Source: Candidatus Tityobacter terrigena (lineage in GTDB: Bacteria > Vulcanimicrobiota > Vulcanimicrobiia > Vulcanimicrobiales > Vulcanimicrobiaceae). Taken from it: a stretch of 52,007 nt of DNA. A program made the position numbers and the translations under genes. Shown here piece after piece: positions 26,101 to 34,284 of this stretch; position 1 is the stretch's first letter; each line of letters starts with the position of its first letter. The DNA lies in the NCBI GenBank assembly GCA_003156715.1, contig PMHO01000017.1, positions 27,496 to 79,502 of the forward strand, in the 5' to 3' direction. The notes under the pieces are model-generated. The model searched no databases. It had not been told where the DNA came from and worked only from the letters and a program-made list of their open reading frames with translations.

Positions 26101-27114
26101 GTGATTCGCCGCTCGGCATTTCTCTCCGCGCTGACCTCCGCAGGCGCTGCGTTCTCCGCGAGGTCGCGCGGCTGGGCCTCCGTCGCCCCGATCGGCATCG
26201 ATCTGGAGTCGGTCGTCTACCCGTTCCCCGTGGCCTTCCTTCCACTCACGCTCGAAGCGCACGACGTCAGGATGGCGTACATGGACGTCGGGCCGCCGGT
26301 GCGAGCGAACGGCAGAACGATCGTCCTGCTCCACGGGAAGAACTTCTACGGTCTTTACTGGGAACGAACCATCCGGGAATCGATCGCGCGTGGATATCGC
26401 GTCGTCGTTCCCGATCAAATCGGCTGGGGGAAGTCGTCGAAGCCGGCTGTCGCCTACAGCTTCGATCTCCTTGCCCGTAATACCGCGAAGATGCTCGATG
26501 CCCTCGGCGTCGAGCGGGTTCAGCTGGTCGGACACTCGACGGGCGGAATGCTGGCCACACGCTTCACGCGCATGTACCCCGAGCGGGTGGAGCGGCTCGT
26601 GCTCGAAGACTCGATCGGAATGGAAGATTATCGCCGGGTCGTGCAGCCCCCACCGTTTGAAGCGCTGTACGCGCAGGAGTTGGCACTCGACGCCGCCGGC
26701 ATCCGCCGAATCTTTAGCAACTATCTCGCGCAGCCGTCGCGCATCGACATCTTCGCGCGCGCCATTGACATCGAGCTCGGCGTTCTCCAAAGCGCGGAGT
26801 ATCCGGCCCGCGCGCGCGTCTCTGCACTCGCGTACCGCATGATTTACGAAGAGCCGGTCTGTTACGAGTACGATCTGATCGACGCGCCAAGCCTCGTCGT
26901 CGCGGGCTCAGCCGATCGCACCGCTCCGCTGGCGACGTTTGCGGAACCGGCCGCTCGGGAGAACCTCGGCCACATGGTGACGCTCGGCGAGCGCACGGCG
27001 CGCGCGCTGCAAAACGGGCGATTCGTCGAAGTCTCCGACGCCGGACACGTGCCTCATCTCGAACGCCCCGAAGCCTTCCATCCGGCGCTGTTCGGATTTC
27101 TCGAACAGGCGTAA
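26101..27114 (+). CDS. exported alpha/beta hydrolase
   Basis: A 337-residue hydrolase starting at GTG 26101. The N-terminus VIRRSAFLSALTSAGAAFSA resembles a twin-arginine signal, so it may be exported folded. The nucleophile is S146 in GHSTGGM, with the oxyanion LLHGKNF loop at 77-83 and the VVVPDQIGWGKSSKP stretch. The His is likely that in DAGHVPHLERPE near the C-terminus, and the Asp near GSADRTAPL. This is the epoxide hydrolase/haloalkane dehalogenase-like branch; the reaction is unknown. Convergent with the nitroreductase gene 19 bases away. Confidence 0.83.
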   Translation: MIRRSAFLSALTSAGAAFSARSRGWASVAPIGIDLESVVYPFPVAFLPLTLEAHDVRMAYMDVGPPVRANGRTIVLLHGKNFYGLYWERTIRESIARGYRVVVPDQIGWGKSSKPAVAYSFDLLARNTAKMLDALGVERVQLVGHSTGGMLATRFTRMYPERVERLVLEDSIGMEDYRRVVQPPPFEALYAQELALDAAGIRRIFSNYLAQPSRIDIFARAIDIELGVLQSAEYPARARVSALAYRMIYEEPVCYEYDLIDAPSLVVAGSADRTAPLATFAEPAARENLGHMVTLGERTARALQNGRFVEVSDAGHVPHLERPEAFHPALFGFLEQA

Positions 27115-27133
27115 GCACTTTCGCGCATTTCGC

Positions 27134-27793
27134 CTACTCGAAGCGAGCGATCTCATCGACGTTGAAGCGCGGCAGCCGAGCGAAGACCTTCGAGTCGTCA
27201 CCATACCCGAGGTTGATCAGGTACAGCGAGATGCAGCGGCCGTCGGGGAAAAACGCCGCGTCGACGGCGGCGCGGTCGAACCCGCCCATCGGCCCGGCGT
27301 CGAGCCCAAGTGCCCGCAGGGCGATGATGAAGTATCCCATCTGCAAGACGGCGTTGTCCCGGGCGAACTCGCGCTGGTCGGCCGCCGGCCGCGCGGCGAG
27401 GCTCGCTCGAAATGCCTCGCCGCGATCGGGGATCGTCCGCGGAAAATGCTCGTAGAACTGCAGGTCCGTTGCGACGATCGCCGTCATGGGGGCTGCCATC
27501 GTCTTGTCGACGTTGCCGGGGCGTAGGGCGGGCCGCAATCGTTCCTTCGCTTCGGGCGACTCGACAAAAACGAGGCGCATCGGCAAGGCATTCGCGCTGG
27601 TCGGCCCGATCAGCGCGAGTTCGACCGCCCGGGAGAGCACTTCGCGCGGCACGGGCCGATCGAGGAATCCGTTCGCGCTGCGCGCTTCGAGGAAGATCGA
27701 GCGCAACGCGCGCTCGTCGAGCGACCGCGCGTTCTTACGCTCCACGATTTCATCGATGCCCGGAACCGGAGGGACGACGCCGTCAAAGATCAT
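27134..27793 (-). CDS. nitroreductase-family protein, malonic semialdehyde reductase (RutE)-like
   Basis: A 219-residue FMN-type oxidoreductase. It has the RutE/HadB-type layout: LDERALRSIFLEARSANGFL at residues 27-46, the GPTSANALPMRLVFVES FMN-binding region, and a C-terminal GLDAGPMGGFD ... SLYLINLGYGDDSK. RutE reduces malonic semialdehyde, but no rut genes are here, and many homologues reduce quinones or nitroaromatics. It follows YceI on the same strand with 6 bases between, so both are likely under the same HxlR control. Confidence 0.85.
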   Translation of the reverse strand: MIFDGVVPPVPGIDEIVERKNARSLDERALRSIFLEARSANGFLDRPVPREVLSRAVELALIGPTSANALPMRLVFVESPEAKERLRPALRPGNVDKTMAAPMTAIVATDLQFYEHFPRTIPDRGEAFRASLAARPAADQREFARDNAVLQMGYFIIALRALGLDAGPMGGFDRAAVDAAFFPDGRCISLYLINLGYGDDSKVFARLPRFNVDEIARFE

Positions 27794-27799
27794 CGAGAT

Positions 27800-28354
27800 T
27801 TATCTCTGCGCGACGGCCTCGACGCTGAGTTCGATGCGGACCTCGTCGCCGACGACGACGCCGCCGGTCTCGAGCGCCTGGTTCCAACCGAGGCCGAAGT
27901 CCTTGCGGTTGATCTTCGCATGCGCTTCGTAGCCGACGCGCTGGTTGCCCCACGGGTCGGTCGCGGCGCCTTCGAACGTTCCCTCGAAGACGACCGGACG
28001 CGTCGTTCCGCGAATCGTCAAGTCGCCGAAGACGCGCAGCGAGTCTTCGGAACCCTCGATCCGCGTGCTGCGGAACGTGAGCTGCGGAAATGTCTGCACG
28101 TCGAAGAAGTCGGGCGACTTGAGATGGGTGTCGCGCTGCGGTTCGCGGGTGTCGATCGAGGCGACGTCGATGGCGGCTTCGATGCGAGTGGGAACGTTGC
28201 TCGACGGCGGAAGCTCGATCGTGCCGCTGACGGCGTTGAAGTGGCCGCGCACCTTGGCAATCATCATGTGGCGAACGACGAACGCGGCGCTGGTGTGGGC
28301 GGGGTCGATGGAGTGAACTCGGCTGGCCTGGGTGGGGCCTTGGACGGTGGTCAC
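27800..28354 (-). CDS. YceI-family lipid-binding protein
   Basis: Start at GTG 28354, with AGGAAGAGGAG upstream; the longer frame to 28414 runs into the operator region. The 184-residue product has the YceI lipocalin-like barrel: HSIDPAHTSAAFVVRHMMIA, KVRGHFNAVSGTIEL, HLKSPDFFDVQTFPQLTF, GDLTIRGTTRPVVFEG and a DEVRIELSVEA ending. Family members bind polyprenyl-type lipids or quinones. No signal peptide is visible, so this one is probably cytoplasmic. Divergent from HxlR. Confidence 0.92.
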   Translation of the reverse strand: MTTVQGPTQASRVHSIDPAHTSAAFVVRHMMIAKVRGHFNAVSGTIELPPSSNVPTRIEAAIDVASIDTREPQRDTHLKSPDFFDVQTFPQLTFRSTRIEGSEDSLRVFGDLTIRGTTRPVVFEGTFEGAATDPWGNQRVGYEAHAKINRKDFGLGWNQALETGGVVVGDEVRIELSVEAVAQR

Positions 28355-28390
28355 GGTGCAGTCTCCTCTTCCTTGTGCGGCTCGCCTTAA

Positions 28391-28423
28391 TATGCTAAGC
28401 TGAACCTTAGTCACTAAAGCATA
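28391..28423. promoter_or_regulatory. likely HxlR operator between yceI and hxlR
   Basis: An AT-rich gap separates the two divergent genes. It holds a TATGCT (28391-28396) ... AGCATA (28418-28423) inverted repeat and, inside it, CTAAG (28395-28399) ... CTTAG (28406-28410). Nested dyads of this kind fit a dimeric winged-helix regulator controlling both directions. Confidence 0.5.
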
Positions 28424-28471
28424 CTTACTCGCCTACTGCAATAAGGCACCTAGAAGTTATATAGGAACCTA

Positions 28472-28873
28472 ATGGATACCGAAGAGAGCTCGAGCGTCTA
28501 TTCCGAAATTTGCCCCGCCCGGGAAATCCTCGACCGCGTTGCCGACAAGTGGACGACCTTGGTCATCGGCATCCTTTCGGAAGCCAAGGCTCCCGTACGC
28601 TTCGGCGAGTTCCGCCGGCTGATCGGCGGCATCTCCCAGAAGATGCTCACGCAGACGCTACGCGATTTGGAGCGCGATGGCTTGGTCGTCCGCACGGCCT
28701 ACCCGGTCATCCCGCCGCGCGTCGAGTACTCGCTGACTCCACTCGGGCAAACGCTGCGCGTCCCGCTCAACGCGCTCAGCGCTTGGACGCTGGAGCACAT
28801 GGCGGATATTCATGATGCGCAGACTGCCTTTGACCGCCGGCATACAAAGAAAAGCCCCGGTCCCGCCGCCTGA
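28472..28873 (+). CDS. HxlR-family transcriptional regulator
   Basis: A 133-residue winged-helix regulator. The family marker is the N-terminal CPAREILDRVADKWTTLVIG, with the family's conserved redox-type Cys, followed by the recognition region RFGEFRRLIGGISQKMLTQTLRDLERDGLV and wing RVEYSLTPLG. HxlR proteins often sense quinones, aldehydes or hypochlorite through Cys14. AGGA lies five bases before ATG 28472. The divergent YceI and nitroreductase genes are the likely targets. Confidence 0.92.
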   Translation: MDTEESSSVYSEICPAREILDRVADKWTTLVIGILSEAKAPVRFGEFRRLIGGISQKMLTQTLRDLERDGLVVRTAYPVIPPRVEYSLTPLGQTLRVPLNALSAWTLEHMADIHDAQTAFDRRHTKKSPGPAA

Positions 28874-28897
28874 CGCGCGTTGCCATGCTCGCCCGCG

Positions 28898-28934
28898 GGG
28901 ACGACGCCGTCCGTTGAGCTGACGGCGCCGTCCC
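28898..28934. terminator. stem-loop between convergent hxlR and pilin genes
   Basis: GGGACGACGCCGTC (28898-28911) pairs with GACGGCGCCGTCCC (28921-28934) over 14 positions with one mismatch, around a nine-base loop. It may serve both genes; there is no U tract. Confidence 0.55.
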
Positions 28935-28958
28935 AGGCGGTTTGCGAGCGGTCGGAGA

Positions 28959-29111
28959 CTACGAGAGGTCAGTTGCCGCGTTGCTGAGTGAGTTGTTCGC
29001 TTTTTGCCCGAGCAGCTGCAGTGCAGCGATCGCTACGAGCGACACGAGTGCGACGATTAGGGCATATTCGACGAGTCCTTGTCCGGAGTCGTCGTAAATG
29101 AAGCTTTTCAT
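28959..29111 (-). CDS. Flp/Fap-type class III pilin
   Basis: A 50-residue protein starting at ATG 29111 with GGAAGG upstream. It reads MKSFIYDDSGQGLVEYALIV, then a hydrophobic stretch to LLGQKANNSLSNAATDLS. The short basic/polar leader with the G-Q-G/LVEYALI site, cleaved before the hydrophobic helix, is that of Tad-locus Flp pilins, matured by a prepilin peptidase. No Tad secretion gene is in the window, so it is an orphan pilin gene. The gap 29112-29355 upstream holds only small hairpins. Confidence 0.85.
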   Translation of the reverse strand: MKSFIYDDSGQGLVEYALIVALVSLVAIAALQLLGQKANNSLSNAATDLS

Positions 29112-29284
29112 GTTCTCTACCTTCCGCGTTTGCATGAGTGAGCGAGCTAATGCGGTTACCTGAGGCTCTGTAAGTCTCCGACATGAAATGTTTGGTGGAG
29201 CCCCGTTTAAGGAGTTGTCTGACCGGGGCCGCCTCCCCGGGGGTTGTCCAACTGAGATATCGGCGCGGGCAACCTGGAAGTTGA

Positions 29285-29308
29285 GAGCCCGGCGCCGAGA
29301 CCGGGCTC
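29285..29308 (-). terminator. stem-loop after the dioxygenase beta gene
   Basis: GAGCCCGG (29285-29292) pairs with CCGGGCTC (29301-29308) around an 8-base loop, 48 bases past the beta subunit stop on the minus strand. No U tract follows. It may separate the dioxygenase from the pilin gene. Confidence 0.35.
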
Positions 29309-29355
29309 ACAAACGCCGGCAATTCATATCGCGCGCGGCGCCGGGCGCCGCCCGC

Positions 29356-29841
29356 CTAGATCGGGTAGTGGGTTCCGATGCCGAGACTGCGCGTATCCAG
29401 CCGCACCTCGCGGCGCCCCAACAACCAGCGCTCGCCGTCGCGCACGACCTGGTCGTGGTAGTGCCCGACAGCGAATAGGCGGCTCTCGCCGCCATCGAGA
29501 TCGGTGCGGTAGACGGTGAGGGCCGACACCACCGTCGCCGCGTCGTCGCGGTCGAAGTCGATGGTGTACACGGTCGCGTGCCGCGTGAAGATGGACTCGT
29601 CCGTATTATGACGCGGCAGCTGCCGCACGAGGCTATCGATCCCGCTGCGGTCGTGCTGGAGCCATGTCATGTCCCTGCGAATCTCCGGGCTCCATGCCTG
29701 GATGGAATAGGAAAAGTTATCCGCGCACAACTCCAGCCAGCCCGTGAAATTTTTCGCGTTCAACCGTACGACGGTGGAGTAAACGAACTGCGCGACCTCC
29801 AGATACGCCGAGGCGCGTGTCTCGCCGGGCGTGCGCAACAT
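29356..29841 (-). CDS. ring-hydroxylating dioxygenase, beta subunit
   Basis: A 161-residue protein starting at ATG 29841, which overlaps the alpha gene stop (TGATG). It has the SnoaL-like cone fold of dioxygenase small subunits: FVYSTVVRLNAKNFTGWLEL, DESIFTRHATVYTIDF and SRLFAVGHYHDQVVRDGERW, ending DTRSLGIGTHYPI. The beta subunit stabilises the alpha3beta3 hexamer and has no metal. Last gene of the dioxygenase run. Confidence 0.88.
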   Translation of the reverse strand: MLRTPGETRASAYLEVAQFVYSTVVRLNAKNFTGWLELCADNFSYSIQAWSPEIRRDMTWLQHDRSGIDSLVRQLPRHNTDESIFTRHATVYTIDFDRDDAATVVSALTVYRTDLDGGESRLFAVGHYHDQVVRDGERWLLGRREVRLDTRSLGIGTHYPI

Positions 29842-31079
29842 CAGCTCAAAGCCGCTTCGCGGTGGGCCGCACCGTTGACGCCGCTCGCCCCATCCGCGGA
29901 CGGATCGCTCGACGAGCGACCCATCCAGCGGCTCCACTCGGCGTAGAAGTGGCGCATGCCGACCTCATCGTGGATCGTCGAGTCTTCTTCGCGACCGTGC
30001 ACGAGATACGTTTGGCCGCGTTCCAGCGCCCGCCCCTGCCCGAGCACGCCCAGCAAGTCCTCGTGCAGATTGCGGCCGAACGGACCCCAGATCGTATTGT
30101 AGTCGTGGACCCGCGCGGCGCGCTCCGCAGGCGTGTCGCACTTGAGCCCCAGACCGCGGAATTCGATGGCCGTCTCGAGCGGCGAGATCGGGCAAAGGGT
30201 GTCGATGCGCAGCGATGAGCCGCGCAAATTGTACGTCATCCCCGGGAACAGATCGACCATCTTCCACTGGTTGAGCGCCATGCCCGGAAACGAGAGATCG
30301 CGGCTCTTGAAGCCCTCATAGGCCTCGTAGTTGACGACCTGATCGCCGACCTGCGCGTGCCCGTTCGGAAAGGCCGTGTAGCGGCGCTCGAAGTATCCCG
30401 GCGCTGCCATGCTCGTTTGGCGGTTGTGATAGTGCATGTAATCGTGGTAGAACTCGCTGTTCGTGTCGTGCCAAAGCTTGTAGTTGGTGCGCACGATCGC
30501 GCGATGGAACGTGAACACTTCGAGCGGCTCAGCCTCGAGGCTGGCCCGCATTCCGTCGAGCGCTTCGCCGATGAACGTTTCGAGCGCGGGCGCGCGGTCG
30601 TCGAGATTCACGAACACGAAGCCGCCGAATCCGACTTCGGTTCGCACCGCGCGCAGCCCGAAGTCGCCCTTGCCGATCCGTTCCTGATAACCGGCCTTCT
30701 CGCGCGGGATCGCCACGCAATTGCCCCGGCAATCGAAAGCGAAGGCGTGGAAGATGCACAGCAGGTGCTTGGCATTGCCGGCTGGGTTGTAAAGGATCGT
30801 ATTGCCGCGGTGCGGGCACACGTTGAAGAACGTGCGGATCGTTCCGTCGTCGCCGCGTACGACCACCAGATTCTTGCCCGCGGGATGCCGGTACGTCCGG
30901 TAGTCGTAGCGCTCGGGCACTTCGCTCTCGTGACACGCGATCGACCACGCTCGCGCGAAGATCTTATCGCGCTCCTGCGCGAGAATCTCTTCGCTCGTAT
31001 AAACGAGCGGGTCGACGTAGTGAGTGGGCGGCAACGGGGGCGTGCGGTTCCACTGGGCGGCATTACGAGGCAAGTTCAA
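29841..31079 (-). CDS. Rieske non-heme iron ring-hydroxylating oxygenase, alpha subunit
   Basis: A 412-residue catalytic subunit that would add O2 to an aromatic ring, using electrons from a separate reductase. The Rieske 2Fe-2S ligands are C88, H90, C108 and H111 (CPH-x17-CIFH). The mononuclear iron site is in NSEFYHDYMHYHNR: H212 and H216 are three residues apart, and E209 occupies the usual bridging Asp position. The spacing differs from the common H-x4-H. The third ligand is probably an Asp in NLHEDLLG. No reductase or ferredoxin gene is in the window. Overlaps the small gene upstream by 17 bases. Confidence 0.92.
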   Translation of the reverse strand: MNLPRNAAQWNRTPPLPPTHYVDPLVYTSEEILAQERDKIFARAWSIACHESEVPERYDYRTYRHPAGKNLVVVRGDDGTIRTFFNVCPHRGNTILYNPAGNAKHLLCIFHAFAFDCRGNCVAIPREKAGYQERIGKGDFGLRAVRTEVGFGGFVFVNLDDRAPALETFIGEALDGMRASLEAEPLEVFTFHRAIVRTNYKLWHDTNSEFYHDYMHYHNRQTSMAAPGYFERRYTAFPNGHAQVGDQVVNYEAYEGFKSRDLSFPGMALNQWKMVDLFPGMTYNLRGSSLRIDTLCPISPLETAIEFRGLGLKCDTPAERAARVHDYNTIWGPFGRNLHEDLLGVLGQGRALERGQTYLVHGREEDSTIHDEVGMRHFYAEWSRWMGRSSSDPSADGASGVNGAAHREAALS

Positions 31080-31389
31080 TCCTCCGTTCTGAGCGGCCGG
31101 ATTCGGCCCGAAAGTCGTCGGGATAGCGCCCGCAGATCATACGACCGGGATATCCCTTGGCGACGCGCAGCACGCGAAAGATACCCTCGAAGCTGATGTC
31201 CGAGCACCGAATCAGATCGCCGGTCCAAGGCGGCAACCCGGCATGATACGCGGGCGCAAGCACGTAGCGCAGGCCATTTTCGGGATCCTCGACCTCGAGC
31301 GCGATGCGCTCGAGGTACGGATAGTGCGCCGCGGCGCTGCAGCCTTGCTCTAGCGTGCCCGCAAACATCGGATTCGGCCAATCGCGCAT
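31063..31389 (-). CDS. small protein of unknown function, coupled to the dioxygenase alpha gene
   Basis: The start ATG 31389 has GAGGGGA before it; the frame is open to 31443. The 108-residue product begins MRDWPNPMFAGTLEQGC and contains LERIALEVEDPENGLRYVLA, PWTGDLIRCSDISFEGIFR and a CGRYPDDFR tail. I do not recognise a family. It has three cysteines but no iron-sulfur spacing, so it is not a ferredoxin. Its 3' end overlaps the alpha gene by 17 bases, and it is the first gene of the run, so a role with the dioxygenase is likely (assembly, substrate handling). Confidence 0.65.
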   Translation of the reverse strand: MRDWPNPMFAGTLEQGCSAAAHYPYLERIALEVEDPENGLRYVLAPAYHAGLPPWTGDLIRCSDISFEGIFRVLRVAKGYPGRMICGRYPDDFRAESGRSERRIELAS

Positions 31390-31497
31390 CGTGCTCCCCT
31401 CGCGTTTCGGTAACGGGTTTCGCCAACAGGTGCCGCGACCCATTGATGCGTAGTAAAACTTTGCACGTCCAAAGATTAAGAGCAGGGAGTAGGACCA

Positions 31498-32643
31498 ATG
31501 CAGGACCGACCTTCCCGGACCGCGTTGGTCTGGAGGCTTGGCGTTTGCAGCATATTGCTGGGGGCGCTGGGCCTAATGCCGCGGAGCGCGACGGGTGACG
31601 CGCCGCAGCCCGTGCACATCGTCGTCGGCTATCAGCCGTACTACGCCGGAGCCTGGAGCGCCGTCGTCGTCAAAGAGCGGGAACTCTGGAAGAAATACTT
31701 GCCGCCGGGCAGCACGGTCGATTGGGAAGTAGGCCTGCAAGGCTCCGTCATCACGAACAACATGCTCGGCGGCAAGTTCCAAATGGGCTACGTCGGCGAC
31801 ATGCCCGCAATCGTCGCCACGACGAAGCGCAGCCAAGCCGACATCCGAATCCTATCCGTCACCAGCTTCAACAATCAGCAGTGCGATCTGTTCGTGGTGC
31901 GGCCCGATGCTCCCGAGTTCAAGACGCCGCTGGATGCGATCAAGTGGATGGACGGCAAGAAGGTCGCCGTGCCGAAAGGCAGCTGCACGGAACGGTTCGC
32001 GCAGGAAGTGTTCAAGCGCGCGAACGTCAGACCTGCGGAGTACCTCAACGAGAGCATCGAGGTCATCACGACGAACCTGCGGGCGGGAAACCTTGACGCC
32101 GCCGTCTTTTGGGAACCAAACGTCACGCACGTCGGCCAGATCGTCGGCAACAAGACGGCTCGGCTCGTCTCGACCGGCGCCGACTGGGACCAGCACGACA
32201 CGGGAGTGATCCTCGTTACGAAGGATTTCCTGGATGCGAACCGGGCGGCAGTCGTCGGCATGCTGAAGGCCGACATCGACGCGCAACAGTTCATCGTCAG
32301 CGGATACCCGAAAAATGCCTGCGACGTGGCCGGGTACGCCGTCAGCGATACGACCGGTTACGAGAAGAAAGAGATGTGGTACGCGCTCTACGGGAAGCCG
32401 CCGGGCGGCGACCCGAAGGCCCACGCCGTGCGCTTCCAAGCACACCTCGTCCTAGACGAACCGGTTCGTGCGTTCTTGAAATCGGCATCCGACTTCTTAC
32501 AGAACGCAAATATCATAGGCAGCCCGATGCCGGGCGACGCGATCGTCGAAGATCCGCTGCGCGATGCGATGCGCGAACTCAAGGTCAAGGCGCCGCTTGG
32601 CGAGACGCAAACCCACCTTGCGAGCGAGTACCCCTGTGGTTGA
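31498..32643 (+). CDS. ABC importer substrate-binding protein, NitT/TauT type
   Basis: A 381-residue exported binding protein. A signal peptide ends near SATGD. The mature part follows the NMT1/SsuA-like type II fold: VGYQPYYAGAWSAVVVKE, WEVGLQGSVITNNMLGGKFQ, GYVGDMPAIVATTKR and an AVFWEPNVTHV domain-crossing motif. Proteins of this branch bind aliphatic or aromatic sulfonates, nitrate, phthalate-like acids or thiamine precursors. AGGGAGTAGG precedes the ATG. It is the only binding protein for the two permease/ATPase pairs that follow. Divergent from the dioxygenase genes across 108 bases. Confidence 0.9.
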   Translation: MQDRPSRTALVWRLGVCSILLGALGLMPRSATGDAPQPVHIVVGYQPYYAGAWSAVVVKERELWKKYLPPGSTVDWEVGLQGSVITNNMLGGKFQMGYVGDMPAIVATTKRSQADIRILSVTSFNNQQCDLFVVRPDAPEFKTPLDAIKWMDGKKVAVPKGSCTERFAQEVFKRANVRPAEYLNESIEVITTNLRAGNLDAAVFWEPNVTHVGQIVGNKTARLVSTGADWDQHDTGVILVTKDFLDANRAAVVGMLKADIDAQQFIVSGYPKNACDVAGYAVSDTTGYEKKEMWYALYGKPPGGDPKAHAVRFQAHLVLDEPVRAFLKSASDFLQNANIIGSPMPGDAIVEDPLRDAMRELKVKAPLGETQTHLASEYPCG

Positions 32644-33445
32644 CGCGACGCTGCGCCGGGCCCGCGGCAGAATCGCGTGGTCGCAGCTAGTACTGGGAGC
32701 GGCCGGATTCGCCGCCTTCGTTGCCGCCTGGTGGCTGCTCGTCCACTTCGCGGTGTGGCGCTTCTCGAAGCTGCCGGACCCGTTCTCAGTCCTGCGCGAA
32801 TGGACCAGCCGCAAACCAGAGTACGGCATCTCGTTGTTTGCACCGACCTACTATCAGGACATTTGGGCGAGCACCGTGCGCGTCACGATCGCATTCTTGC
32901 TCGCGACCGCGCTCGGCGTTCCTCTGGGCATTCTGCTCGGTTGGAATCGCATCGCACGCGAGTTCCTTTTCCCGCTGATCGAATTGATCCGGCCCATTCC
33001 TCCACTTGCATGGGTGCCGCTTGCCATCCTTATGCTTTCGGGCCAACAGGAGGCGATGATCTTCTTGACCTGGATTGCCGCCTTCTTCGCAACGGTTCTC
33101 AACACGATGCTTGGCGTGACCTCGATCGACGAGTCGTATCTGCGCGCGGCGTACTGCCTGGGCTCCCGGCGTTGGGACGTGCTGTGGAACGTCGTGGTGC
33201 CTGGCTCGCTGCCGTTCATTTTCACGGGCCTGCAAATCGGCATGGGCGTCGCGTGGTTTTCGCTCGTCGCGGGCGAGATGATCGCCGGTGAGGCGGGCCT
33301 GGGATACTTGATCCTCAACTCCTACATGGAACTTCAGACGACGACGATCGTCATCGGGATGGTGACGCTCGGACTCGTTGGCTTCTTATCGAGCGCGCTC
33401 GTGCGCTGGACCGGCCGAAGGCTGATGACGTGGCAGTCGCACTGA
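32636..33445 (+). CDS. ABC importer permease 1 (SsuC/TauC type)
   Basis: A 269-residue membrane protein. GTG 32636 overlaps the binding-protein stop by 8 bases. Five to six membrane segments are visible, with the SsuC-type PLIELIRPIPPLAWVPLAIL helix and the EAA-like coupling loop YLRAAYCLGSRRWDVLWNVV followed by PGSLPFIFTG. It pairs with the ATPase whose start overlaps its end by 16 bases. Similar in length and pattern to permease 2 at 34.3 kb, suggesting an ancient duplication. Confidence 0.92.
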   Translation: MVDATLRRARGRIAWSQLVLGAAGFAAFVAAWWLLVHFAVWRFSKLPDPFSVLREWTSRKPEYGISLFAPTYYQDIWASTVRVTIAFLLATALGVPLGILLGWNRIAREFLFPLIELIRPIPPLAWVPLAILMLSGQQEAMIFLTWIAAFFATVLNTMLGVTSIDESYLRAAYCLGSRRWDVLWNVVVPGSLPFIFTGLQIGMGVAWFSLVAGEMIAGEAGLGYLILNSYMELQTTTIVIGMVTLGLVGFLSSALVRWTGRRLMTWQSH

Positions 33446-34284
33446 AGCCCGATCGCGTCGCCCAGCGGGCTGGCGCTATCTCGCTGCGCGCGGTGCGCAA
33501 AGTGTACGATCCCGGTCGCCTCGACGTCGTCGCCGTCGACGGCTGGACGCTGGACGTTGCATCCGGCGAATTTCTCGCCGTGGTTGGACCGTCGGGCTGC
33601 GGCAAGACGACGCTGCTCAACGGCATCGCGGGATTCGATCCGATCACCGGCGGCGAGATTTTGCTCGACGGAGAGACGATCGCGTCGCCAGGCGGCAGCG
33701 CGCGCCCCAGCGCCGATCGCGTCGTCGTTTTTCAGAACGGCGCGCTTTTCCCATGGAAGACCGTTGTCGAAAACGTCGCCTACGGGCCGATCGTGCAGCG
33801 CCGCCTATCGCGCCCGCTAGCTCTGGACGAGGCGCGCAGCTTGCTCCAACGAGTCGGGCTCGGTGAGGTGGCCGACGCTTATCCGAGCCGGTTGTCGTCC
33901 GGCGTGCAGCGCCGGGTCGAGATGGTGCGCGCGCTGATCAACGATCCCAAGGTGCTTCTCCTCGACGAACCGTTCCGCGCCCTCGACGCAATCGCGAAGA
34001 GCGTCATGCACGAGGAGTTGTTGAAGCTCTACGACGCCACCAAGAAAACGATCTTCTTCATTACGCACGACCTTGACGAGGCGATCTTGCTGGCCGACCG
34101 CGTCGTCGTAAGCACGACCCGGCCGGCCCGCGTCAAGCACATTCTAGCGATCGATCTGCCTCGGCCGCGCTCGTACCGCATGATGGCGAGCGCGGCGTTC
34201 CTCGACCTCAAGCGATCCGTAGCCGATGCCGTGCACGAAGAAGCGGAAAAAGCTTTCCGGCGCGGCGAGCGGGAGCTCGCATGA
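33430..34284 (+). CDS. ABC importer ATPase 1, degenerate signature motif
   Basis: A 284-residue ATPase, starting at GTG 33430. Walker A is GPSGCGKTT, the Q-loop is VVFQNGALFPW, Walker B is VLLLDEP and the switch His is present (FFITHDLDEA). The ABC signature, however, reads L155-S-S-G-V159 rather than LSGGQ or LSGGM. In a dimer the signature of one subunit completes the ATP site of the other, so this subunit would spoil a partner's site while its own Walker motifs look fit. Compare ATPase 2. Confidence 0.93.
   Translation: MAVALKPDRVAQRAGAISLRAVRKVYDPGRLDVVAVDGWTLDVASGEFLAVVGPSGCGKTTLLNGIAGFDPITGGEILLDGETIASPGGSARPSADRVVVFQNGALFPWKTVVENVAYGPIVQRRLSRPLALDEARSLLQRVGLGEVADAYPSRLSSGVQRRVEMVRALINDPKVLLLDEPFRALDAIAKSVMHEELLKLYDATKKTIFFITHDLDEAILLADRVVVSTTRPARVKHILAIDLPRPRSYRMMASAAFLDLKRSVADAVHEEAEKAFRRGERELA

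Noticed and set aside
24895..26790. 631-codon open frame on the minus strand
   Set aside because: It lies antisense to the acyl-CoA synthetase and the exported hydrolase, both with clear motifs. It is rich in Arg, Asp and His with no domain, a usual product of high-GC codon structure.
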